Below are positions 10,559 to 21,100 of a stretch of 64,000 nucleotides of DNA, in pieces. Position 1 is the stretch's first letter, and each line of letters opens with the position of its first letter. Source of the DNA: Centropus unirufus (lineage: Eukaryota > Chordata > Aves > Cuculiformes > Centropidae); contig VYZI01000113.1 of assembly GCA_013397695.1 (NCBI GenBank), forward strand, positions 2,402,313 to 2,466,312, written 5' to 3'. Position numbers and translations under genes: made by a program. Under the pieces are notes generated by a model. The model was given only the letters and a program-made list of their open reading frames with translations. It was not told the DNA's origin and made no database searches.

Positions 10559-11229
10559 GTGAAACAAGAATCTGTTCTGGAATTTCAGAAATAGCTCCAG
10601 AGGGGCCAGTCCAGAAGCGCTGCAGAGCAAGCCTTTAAGTCTTCTGCTTTTCAGATATTCAGGGGGGAGGAACAGAGAAACACCCCAAACTTAACTGTTG
10701 ATTTGGAAACCATGACGTTGTTATTGTGGCTGTTGTTCAAAATTGGAGCTCCTTACTAGCCAGCTAGCCTGCAGCCTGTGGTGGAGGTTTCTTCACAGAG
10801 AAGACTTCTACAGGCACCGGACTTTGTCTTGGTCTATCCAAAATAGATCTATTTTGATTTATAGTTGATTCTCTAACAACCCTTCCCTCAGATTCCTTTA
10901 GGCAAAGCTTTTCCGCTCTAGAGATATGCAAAGGGTCGAGCCTTTGTAGAAAAGAGCCACCCCTCCTATCTTCCTGCTGGCCCAAAACAGCTTCTGTCAG
11001 CCTACACGTGGATTAGCACTGAATCATTTGGACAGGATTTACTGCCACTTCTATACACAAGTGGTGGCCTTCACTGGACTAAGTAAATCCTATAAAGGGA
11101 CATCCTTTCTCACTAGCTTTCTGAAGTTTTACAAGGTATCTATATATAAAAGTTACATTTTGCTTGTGTTTTTTACAAACCCCTGACAAGATGCCTAGCA
11201 GAATCCTACTTAAGAAAAGAAGTTGCCAC
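10559..11229. other. Non-coding stretch
   Basis: Unique sequence. The 73-codon - strand frame at 10764-10985 has no splice context or known motif. Confidence 0.4.
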
Positions 11230-12357
11230 AAGACTGATGCTTATATTAATTGAAAGCTGCCTAAATGGTAGGGAGCAAAGGGATTCGTTGTCACTTTTCA
11301 GGATGAAGAAGAGTAAGCAGTAGAGTCTCTTAGGGAATGAGTTCTATTTAAGATCTTCATGAATGATCTGCAGAAGAAAGGGGTATAGAAATATGTCTCA
11401 GTTTGCAGATTATACTGAACTCCTTTAGGGAATCAAATTACACACCCACAGGTGGCAAGGAGCCCTAGAAAGCTAAGCAAGTGCAGTAAAAAGCGGTAGA
11501 TGAGCTCCGATGTAGAAATATCTAGAGAGAATAATCTAAGCTGTGCTTACAAGTGCTGAACCGAATACTGGCAGCTGGAGCTTGGGAAAGAGACATGGGG
11601 GTCTCTGAATTCATCTGCTCCAAATGCAACAGCAGCCAAAACTGCTAGTAAAAATTTGGGTGTTTTCAGAAAATATGGTAAAGACAAACAAAAAAAATGT
11701 AAAACCTTGGTGCATCCACATCTTGAACACTTTACAATCTTATTTCCACATTTTAAGAAGGACATAGGGAAATAAGAGTAAATGCAGAAAACACCTACAA
11801 AAATGATTAGAGGTATAACAGCAAATGCTCCATAGGCAATCGAGAGAGGCTAGGACTTTTCATGATCTTAACCCCCGCAAGGCTGAGCAGGACATGATGA
11901 AGTTTTATAAAATTATGAAGGTAGTAAATACAGAATTGCTATTTGCCAAGTCCTACAGTGTCCTATATGCACTCATGAATCTAGCTGGACAGCAGTTTAA
12001 AACCTGAAAACAAATTCCTTTTTCTAATACTGCAGGTACTAGAGCACAATCTTCTGGAACTCTACCTTCTAGAATTTGCTGTTAATGTGGAGACCCACAT
12101 TAGCAGCAAATTAAAAAAGGCAAAACCAAACAAATTCCAGAACGGCGTGTCCTTAAACAGATGTTGGAAGGAAGAGACAGGAATGTGCTCACTCGTGTGC
12201 TTGATACAGGGCTGGGTGCTGTAGGAACAGGGACGTGATAGGCTGCAGGCAGCTTGAGGATCATGAATTTTCCCCAAACAGCACTTCATGTTGCCACTGT
12301 TGGAGATGAAATGGAAGATTAGTTTGACCCAGAAGGCCATTTCCTGTGTTGTCATGA
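11230..12357 (+). mobile_element. Ancient CR1 LINE copy with complete 3' end
   Basis: About 1.1 kb follows the order of an old CR1 lineage of the kind also seen in turtles and crocodilians. A decayed end of the reverse-transcriptase frame comes first ('TTCATGAATGATCTGCAG', then 'GTTTGCAGATTATACTGAAC', the FADD-type motif mutated to ADYT). Next come 'CCACATCTTGAACAC', 'AAAATGATTAGAGGTAT', 'AGGACTTTTCA', 'TATAAAATTATGAAGG', and finally 'TTGACCCAGAAGGCCATTTC' with the terminal 'TGTTGTCATG'. It is heavily mutated, with stops in all frames. The extra bases at 12062-12190 fit poorly, which may reflect local loss or insertion. Frames at 11547-11765 and 12062-12355 (-) are shadows. Confidence 0.8.
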
Positions 12358-14488
12358 AAATAAGACCCTGGCGCTCCTTTGCTGGAGCTTAAAGCTGCCA
12401 CTTCAGTTATTTCCACCCATTTAATTTTGATTGCATCTCAGTAGGCAGTAAATGGTGCAAGATATTTCTCAACTGAAAGAAATGTGTAGTAATTACTAAT
12501 GTCAGGATTTTTTTGTTATTGTTTGAATCATGTCACTTTTTTTTCAGTGGAGTTAGGGAAAATATGGGTCTCTGCAAAAATGAAAGGAGGTGAACAAACA
12601 GCATTAAATAGATATGGATCTTTTGTATAAATCTATAGGGCTTAAAAGTGATGTAAATCCAGTCAGGTAAGAACTATTCTCAGCAAAGAGATTGAGTTAA
12701 AAAATAGACAGACACAAAACAAATTTTACTTTTAATGAATGTAATTTTAGTGCTTGTTTCTGCTACAGTCAAGAAAATTTCTCTTTCAGAGTGGGATTTA
12801 TACAACTGGATTTTGTTCTAGATTTTCTGACTTCACATGGTGAACAGCACTTTTCTCAGGATGGAGGAGTTGCGCTTACAAAGGTATCAGAAGTTGAGCC
12901 TCAATAACTAAAGAAGGACCAGAAGTCCTGGAGGCTGTATAATCCCCACATCCTTCAAGGAGGTCCTGTTCCTGGCTTATCGCATCTCATTGTATCACAC
13001 GCCCATACGAGCAGGATCTCTCTCATGCCCGATGTCTGTCTGTCCAGGTCAAGTGGGAATCAACCCTTTCCAGAAAAAATCTCTCTCACTGTGAGGACTT
13101 CATAAGAATCAAATGCTGCAGCTTCTCCTTACCCAACGTTTTTGTTTGTCTTTCACTATCCATCTGGTTTTAAATACCTTGAAGCCCTTCGTCACTTTTC
13201 TCTATTTCTCATTGCTCCTCCTTCCAGCTCAGAGAAAAGTCAGAAAATGCTGAGGAGCTCTCCACCACTCCTCAACAGAAGATGGCCTTTTATGGCAGAA
13301 AATATGGACAAAATAGTTGTTTTATACTTTTCTAACTGTTCCAAGGCATGCTTATGGCTACTTATTTATATTCATCAAGTATCACATCTCAAGGCAATTA
13401 TCAGGTTGTGGCTTTGATATTCATTTGCAGTGTCACAATGCCGAGAGAAGAACGCTAACTCATATTCCCTGCAAATGTCCTATATCTATATGAGCAAAGG
13501 TTGAAACGGGGGGGTCTATTCTTCCCCTCCTTGGCCTCTCTTCTCCCCCCACCCCAAGAGTAGAAGAACAAAAAACTAATCAAGGGGAGGGGTGGGAATC
13601 TCACAGAATGGTTAGATGGCATTTGAAATAATGGATGGCAATTTGCTCTGCCTATAATGTACAGTCTGTATGTCCCTATATATAACAGCAATACTAAGAA
13701 CCAAAATCAGATAGACTCTTACTGTTTTTAAATTTAATTTGCTGTTGCGTGTATCAGCCTTAACGTAGCTTGGTCTATTGAAGCTACGCACAGAAAAAAA
13801 AAAAAAGCTTGACTATAACTAAGGATGGATTTTTTTTTCTCTTTAAAGGTGCTACAAAATCTATTGCTTATTTCAAACACTGTGAAATGTATTGGGCGTC
13901 TAGAGGGTATATTAGGATGCGTGAGTGTTGAAATATGGGATCAGATCAACTGGAGATTGTTGAGGTACAATCCCTCAAGACCGTAACATTTTTGTTTTCA
14001 TGTTTTGCAAGTTCTTATAATGCATTGCTGACATTATCCCATTCTGATCATGCCTGCTTGACCTTAGCTGCTTGAAATTTCCTATTACTAGCATGGAGGG
14101 ATTGGCACCCAGCAGGAAGTAAGGAATAAAAATTTGAAAGCCAGTATTCTCTAAGAGTAGACTAAACAGCTCACCCCACTCCCACAGCACTCTGTGCATC
14201 TCACAGTGAATTCATCCGAAGGAACTTGCAGCTGGCCTCCGTGCCTGTTTTTGGTTTCAAGAGGGACTGAGTAAAGACTGCTGGGATGCACAGCTTAACT
14301 CCTCCATTCTTCTGTGCTAGTTGGAAGTAGAATCATAAATCTTCCTCTCTCATCAGCCCAAATAAATCATGACGTTGCCATGAAACATGAGGGAGAATAC
14401 ATTAAGCTGTTCAGGCACAAATTGAGAGGCAGAATAGTGCTACCTTTAGTGCTATGGAGGCCAAAATGTTTATCACTCACATTTTTTG

Positions 14489-14559
14489 CTCACAAATGCT
14501 CTTGGGATCAGCATTTTTTATAACCTTTTTTTTTTTCTCACAAATGCTCTTGAGATCAG
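14489..14559 (+). repeat. Local direct duplication, two 23-bp copies 48 bp apart
   Basis: CTCACAAATGCTCTTGGGATC at 14489 recurs with one change (GGGATC to GAGATC) at 14537, continuing into CAG in both. A T-rich run separates them. This is a small tandem segmental duplication, probably from replication slippage at the T tracts. Confidence 0.85.
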
Positions 14560-16296
14560 TGCTGACAGATACCCTTTTTTTTTGTATTCTCTAGGGTAAA
14601 ATTCAATAGCATTCAGTATTTAAATCACTTTAAAAGGCTCACTTGCCTTCAGACCCTTAAGTATGACTGAATGTATCTATAGCAGTGGCTGCATCCCTTA
14701 AACCATAATTCCAGAGACCTGAGTTAGCTTACTGAATTAAGTGAAGTATATTTCCCCCTCACGCTATCTGAACTTTCTCCAGCTTTTATATCCCTCAGAA
14801 GCAATGGCATAATGCATTCGGAAGCTGTCAGGAGCACACACATTTATATCCTTGATGACACCAGGCAAGGGAGGTGACTGGTTCTTTCGCAGCAGCTGCT
14901 CACAGGCTCAGTAGGTTATATAGGGCATCAGTAAGTTTCTTACATCTCTGTGTTCCCTATTTAATTTTCATTCTGTCCACAGTGGCAATCCCAGCTTGAA
15001 ACTTAAAGAAAGATCAGTAAAGCTTTATTATCCTTACAATCAGTTTGAAACTGGATTCTGCCTTCTCTCTGAGTGAGCGCTGAGACCCAGTTTTCTCAGT
15101 CTGTCAATATATATCCATTGTACACTCATGTCCATCTTCCTGCCTTTGATTTTTTTGTATTCTCATCTTTTATCATTCTTGCTTTATCTTTGCATGACTG
15201 AAGAATATACAGATGTTTTTCAAACAGCACAGTTTTATACATAACCATAACATAATGTACTTTTTTTACAGCTGGTCTATTTCCTTCAGAAAGTAAGACA
15301 ATCTATGCACCTCGGAAAAAGAAAGAAAATATGCCTCTAAAAAAATTTATTCTGGGTATAAGGAGGGAAATATAAAGTTCTGCTATAGAGGACCATTAAC
15401 CAAGCCAGCTGTGATTGTTGAGAGGGGTCAGAAACAAACCCTGTGAGATAGACAGTTTACCTACCTGTTAACCCACGAAATGATTGTGTCTTTTTTCCTA
15501 GGTCTTTTTAATTCTAGACTGAGAGAAAAAGTTGAAATATGAAAAGTTGAAATTTAGACAGAAGGGGATCTAGCTTTCCAGCTCTTGTAATGTTGTAATG
15601 CAAGTATCACAGCCATTAATGCTTTCTTTTCAAGCCTCAGATGCTAGCAGCAAGAACTTGCAGAGGAATATTCATTTTTTAGTATATTTTGAACCCTTCT
15701 GATCTAATGGAAAAATCTGAAGCTGCTTCACGAATGCAACCTAAAGAATAAAACAAAAAGTGAACAAAAATGCAAGATATAATCTTAAAACTTTTAAACA
15801 GGTCTGATATTCTTTCAACTGCATGAATTTTGAAGATGGGATTGGAAATGTTATGCATCATAGCTTTAATCTAACTGAAGAAAGTAGAACTGTTAGGCAT
15901 ACTACATAAAATGCAGGGAAGTGCTGTCCTAAGAACTACCTTAATTTTCTATGTTCAGGTATTGCCCTGATTCAAGACATTTCTATGTTTACAATCTGAG
16001 CAAGATGCTAAAAGAAGTTATTTAGTTTGCAAAATTAGGCTCAGTTATGTAGGCAGAATTCATGATTTTATCCACCAGTTTGAAACCTGAACAAAACCTT
16101 GAACAAAATTTTAAACTCCTAATTTAGAAACTTTTGAAAATTCAGCTTATAATCATGTTGCACAAAAATCATTCTCTTTTAGTAAATTTCCGTTTTTCTT
16201 TTTAGTAACTTTACTGTGATTTAAATTTTTATTACTTTAGAAAAAGTAAAAAAAATACTTTTTTCTAATAATTTATGTGGGAACTACAGCATATTT

Positions 16297-16310
16297 GTTA
16301 CCATGGTAAT
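16297..16310. promoter_or_regulatory. RFX X-box-like palindrome
   Basis: GTTACCATGGTAAT contains a perfect 12-bp palindrome, TTACCATGGTAA (16298-16309). It closely fits the RFX-factor X-box pattern of two GTNRCC half-sites with a 2-bp spacer, with only the last base differing from the symmetric form. RFX sites control ciliary and other genes in animals. A single site in intronic or intergenic DNA proves nothing about use. Confidence 0.35.
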
Positions 16311-17214
16311 TAGGACTTTCAAGAAACACAGTTTCTTTGAAACAATTCCTCCAGACCGGGTAACATATCAGAAGTGTTTATTGCTCTATATGGTGTCTGA
16401 GAAGAATTATTTAAATCAAAATAAAAAATTAATCCCATAAGAATGGAAAAAGCTTAGTTCATTTTCCACAGGAAAAAAGAAAACAACAAGGAAATGATAA
16501 CTGTTAAGCATAACATTGTGTTTGCCTGACGAGTAGCCTGTGTTCAGGGTGAGCTCCCACTGGCTTAACTTTATTTGTCGGATAGTTCTTTTAATAGGTC
16601 TTTCATTACAAAAATAGTTTATATACCAGAAAAGACAAGTCACTGGAGGTCTCTTAGAAAAGATTGTATGAAAATGTGGTAACATTCCCCAAACAAATCA
16701 GTAATTTAAAAAAAAAATCATGAGACATTTATCTGACACTATAATTAATTATAAATAAAATGGGATGCAAGCCACATAATTGAACCTAAATGTCCTAAAA
16801 AGACGTCTCAAACAGTTCATCAAATATAAAGCCATACTGTATGTTCATTTAGTGTGTACTTCTGATGCTGTAGCCGGAAAATAATAGAACAGCTGCTTGG
16901 ATAGAAATACCCCTACTTAATTATTCTTATAAAAAGTGATGTGGTTTTTTTCACGTCACTGTTAAAGTCTACACTTTTTTAATATGTTATAGCTGTGAAG
17001 CAAACATTGAAACACTGATATTTCTGATTTCTTGAAATGGCCCTGAAGTAAGTCTGCCGATATTGTAGTAGATTGTGTGGAGCACGTTAAAGAACACATT
17101 GGGCCTTATCCCAAAGGAAATTTAAAGTTCTTTGAGATCTTTGCACTGATTTTCATAAATTTTTCACTTTTTCTCTTTTTCAGAGTTACATAAACCATAA
17201 TAATTACACAAGAT

Positions 17215-18135
17215 TACTTAATCTTGCAGACCTGTTTGGCCAATTAGACATTCACAAGTCCATGGGGCCAAATGGGATCTGCCTGGAGGTATTGAGGGAG
17301 CTGGTGGATGTGCTTGCAATCCCCTTTTCATCATCTACCAGCAGTCCTGGCTGACTGGGGAAGTTCCGCTTGACTTGAGGCTGGCAGATCTTACACCCAT
17401 TTGCCAGAAGGGTCATATGGAGGACCCAGGAAACTACGAGCCTGTCTGCCTGACCTCAGTGCCGGGGAAGGTCATGGAGCGGGTCATCTTGAGTGCTATC
17501 ACACAGCACACACAGGACAACCTGGTGATCAGGCCCAGTCAACACGGGTTCATGAAGGGCACTTCCTGCCAAACTAACCTCATCTCCTTCTATAACTGCC
17601 AGGCTGCCTCCGGTCTGGGCAGGCACCCTCTCCTGGGTGGAAAACTGGCTCGATGGTCAAAGTTGTGGTAGATGGAGTTAAATCCAGCTGGAGGCCAGTC
17701 ACAAGTGGTGTTCCCCAGGGCTCAGGGCTGCGTGCAGTCCTGTTCAATATCTTTATCAGTGACCTGGATGAAGGGATTGAATGGAACCTTGGCAAGGTCA
17801 CAGATGACACTAAGCTGGGAGGAAGTGCTTGCTGGTCTGCTTGAGGGTAGGGAGGCTCTTCAAAGGGATCTGGACAGGCTGAACCAATGGGCAGAAAGAC
17901 TGATGGGATGAGGTTTAACAAAACCAAGTGCTGGGTCCTGTACTTGGGACACAATAACCCTGTGCAGCTCTACAGGCTTGGGGAAGAGTGGCTGGAAAGC
18001 TGCCTGGAGGAGAAGGACCTGGGGTGTTGGCTGACAGCTGACTGACCATGAGCCAGCAGCGTGCCCAGGTGGCCAAGAAGGCCAATGGCATCTTGGCCTG
18101 TAGCAGAAACAGCATGGCCAGCAGAAACCAAAGAG
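17215..18135 (+). mobile_element. CR1 LINE fragment carrying part of the reverse-transcriptase region
   Basis: About 0.9 kb of the protein-coding part of a chicken-type CR1. It is 5'-truncated at 'GCAGACCTGTTTGGCCAATT' and lacks the 3' UTR and terminal octamers, stopping near 'AGCAGAAACAGCATGGCCAG'. This is unusual, since most CR1 copies keep the 3' end. A short repeated AGAAACCAAAG motif (18123-18158) marks the right boundary, and a deletion or rearrangement has probably removed the rest. The GC content is clearly higher than in the flanks. Overlapping frames on both strands at 17375-18279 all derive from this element. Confidence 0.92.
17375..17911 (+). pseudogene. Broken CR1 ORF2 reverse-transcriptase remnant
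   Basis: This is a non-LTR reverse transcriptase that primes on target DNA. Visible blocks are the N-terminal part with DPGNYEPVCLTSVPGKVME and SQHGFMKGTSCQTNLI (about 17423-17590), then SGVPQGSGL and [11 protein letters not shown] (motif B area, from about 17704), and VTDDTKLGG (motif C, normally F-A-D-D) near 17802. The part between TNLISFYN and the NWLDG-like block is deleted near 17605, removing the segment that carries the first catalytic aspartate (motif A). The reading frame shifts between 17375-17671 and 17653-17844. It is therefore dead. The remnant is about one sixth of a full ORF2. Confidence 0.88.
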
Positions 18136-21100
18136 AAACCACAAGAGAAACCAAAGAGCTGTTATGGAGCAAACCTGAAGAATTTAAGAACCTTGGGGGT
18201 GAGGAAGCAATTACTCAGATTTTTTGGAAGTTCTAATAACCATTTAATTTTGAAAGTAGACACCTTAATTTGCAAGTAGCATCTAGATTCCTTGGTGTTT
18301 TTGGCCTATTTGATCTGGAGGTATTTCAAAATGTATCAGTGAACCAGTAGGAGCTGGATGTTTTATGTGCACAGAAAATAAAATTGTAGAAAACATAGAG
18401 GCATTTTTAATTATATTGAACCCATTAAGCACAAGCATCATACAGTGAAAAATCATTTAGGGCTGAGAGGTTTTTGTATTGCCATCCATAGGTTTATCCC
18501 ATGTTTAGAGTAACTCCAACTGATTTCTGTTGATATTAATGGCCCATTGATAGTTAAATTCAGTGGCTGGCAGGCTGCACTTTGCCTATGCCAATTCCAA
18601 CCTCCTGCTCCTGAAGCTGTCATGTTCCCTGGATATTGTCTCTAAAGCAAGGGCCAAAAAATAGGGCAGCAGCAACTGCATCAGAACTAGGCTTTCCCAG
18701 CAGAAGTAGGTGTCACTGCCACAGCTTTATCTTTGGGGATGACAGGAGCAGAAAGTCTCATTCCATTGTCCATAATCTGGCAACCCAGCCCTCCTCCATC
18801 CTTTCTCTCTAGACAAGATCATGCAGCAGATCAAGAAGGGCCTGAAAGCAGGGAAGCAGTGGTACCCTTGTGTCTCACAGGACAGGCTGGTGAAGGCATG
18901 CAGCTCCATCAGGCTGGGTGCTAGTATGGGATGAGGGAGGAGAGTAGCTTACGACTCTAGGAAAGAGGGAAAGTAGTGGGATCCCCCAAAAAAATCATAC
19001 TGAAATAAGTGAGTGAGCTTGGGAGAAAATAAGTAATGAAAGAGATTTTCCTGCCCTGCCAGGTTTCCACAGCTCCCGGAAACTTTGCCTTCATTCCACC
19101 CAGAGCTCTTCAAACCTGATTGACGCACCACATGCCCCATCACGCCCCACTCTCCCCATGCATTAACAGTCATTCCTTCTCTCCAGGAACCTGAAATCTC
19201 TTCTGACCTCTTCTAGTCCTACACTCATACCTGTGAAGCCATTAATTATTTCTTCCCATCTCTTCAAACCCATTTGTCCTCTCCATCCTAGCCCCTCTGC
19301 TCCATCTTCACCATAGCCCTACAATCCTTATGTAGCACCTCCCCAGCCCTTTCTCGCCACCCTGGTGACCTTTTCTACCCAAGGCTTCTGGTGTAGTCAA
19401 CCTTGTTTACATTGTCAGGAAGCCCTGAGTGGGGTCCACTGGCTGCTCCAGCCTTACTCCTGGTGTTTTCTTACCTAGAACACCCCTTTGAAGTCAGCAG
19501 GATGCTTCCTGAGAGTAAGGGCTCACCATGGAGATCAAGCAGTGTATAAACAAATCCAAAGTATTCTGTCCCAGCACTACCATTTCCCTCACTCTCCCAG
19601 AGCCCAAGCCATCAATATACTCCCATGGTTCTGCACGTCAGAGCTATCCATAGCTGGCAAAGATGATTATTCCAGTATTTCACTTTTACCCTTCTGAAGT
19701 GACAGGGTCTGATTGACAGGCCTGAAATGATGTGGATGACCCATGATTCATATTGCATTGCTATCAGTACTACTCAGCCTGTAATTTTTCACATTGCTAT
19801 CATCAAGAGAGTTGTACTGTGCTATTTCTAATACATAAGAGTGTGAGAAAGTGTTTCATTATCAGCAGAATTGTGCTGTGTGAAAAAGAGAGGAGTTCGG
19901 CAGGAACGTTGTGTTTTCTCCAGCCCCATACCTTAAAGATAAGAAATATTCAGCTGCTTGCTCCTCTGCTCTCCTGGGACCCTGGACACATTCAAGGAGT
20001 GCGTAATTTGTTTGTTTGATGGTATAAAGACTAAGCCCCTTGCAGCAAGGGCTGAGGAGACCTCAACCATGGGTAGATTCATTGCACAGCTTCCCAATTG
20101 CATCTCCAAGTCCTTGCTGTGAAAAAGGGCCTCCCCACAGTGACTGTTGATCTGGATGATTTTGAAGCAATTGGTGGTGTATTTTTCTTAATCATTGTAC
20201 TTATTCTCTTACTGTAATGATTGGACATAGCCTTAAAAACTGTAACTGTTAACTTGTGATTGATCACTACTAATAATTTTTCTTTCTAGCTGTAGTAACT
20301 TAAGTAAAATTATTTCACTGAATTTGGGCCTTTATGATGATCAGCTAAGGGCCCCTGAGTATTTGAGAATCTGGGCTTTTATGCTGATTCTTTTCTAAAA
20401 CGCTCCTTGATTTTACAGAGTATTTGAGGATTTGGGCATTTGGATTTTTTCTGCTATTCCCTCCCCCCCTCCCCCTCACCTTTGTGACACATTCTTTGTC
20501 ACTATTCTTATATGGAGAAGAAACCCATAAGAATTAAATTATGTAAAGTTTACATAAGGCAAGTGTATCTCCCGTGTCTTGCCTTTGTGAAACTATCTTC
20601 TATCTGATACCAGGCTTCAAAGTTAAAAAGTAATCCTTTACTTAGTGATCAGTAAGAATGGGTTAACCATAGCCTTGTAGTAGACACAAGTTCTTTCAAA
20701 TTACCCATTCTGTTTTGATGAAAATCCTGATTAACAAAGTGCGCATGTGTATTTTAGATATGAATATATTCAATTTTTTTTAATACCTCTTTCTAGTAGA
20801 TGTTGGCTTTTCTTCAAATAATTTCAGCCTTCTGAGGTAGTGGAAGAGGTTACTGATTAGAAAGGTCATTTGGCATGGGATCAGATTAGGGATGATACCC
20901 AAGTAAAGATAAGTACACACAGTATAGCATGTGTAAATGACACTGATACAACAAAAACCACAAGAGAATAAGCCAGTGGAAACTAAAATTAACAGAGAGA
21001 AAAATAGAGAGAGCATAGAAATAAAGCAGAGAATAGAATTTTTATTGCAGCTTTCTATTGTAATATCTTCACTAAAAATGCATAAATTGATTCCATTTAT

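Larger units (their letters stand above)
12358..17214. other. Long non-coding stretch
   Basis: AT-rich unique DNA. Contents worth naming are A13 at about 13794-13806, a short G run at 13508, a local 23-bp duplication at 14489-14559 and an X-box-like palindrome at 16297-16310 (both listed separately). Near 13595 a CACAGAATGGTTAGATGG run faintly recalls a CR1 3' tail on the - strand but is too short to call. No gene is supported. Confidence 0.5.

Noticed and set aside
13590..13625. Short CR1-tail-like string CACAGAATGGTTAGATGG
   Set aside because: Only about 15 bases agree with the CR1 3' end and the flanking sequence does not follow the CR1 order.
17580..18172. Long - strand frames (up to 124 codons)
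   Set aside because: They are antisense shadows of the GC-rich CR1 reverse-transcriptase remnant.
20024..20060. TATAAAGA followed by a CCCTTGC/GCAAGGG stem, as if a small promoter or RNA gene
   Set aside because: The stem is only 7 bp, there is no RNA-gene consensus, and there is no transcript-like structure after it.
20780..21016. Hydrophobic 78-codon - strand frame that looks membrane-like
   Set aside because: AT-rich non-coding DNA commonly yields Leu/Phe/Ile-rich frames. There is no splice or promoter context.
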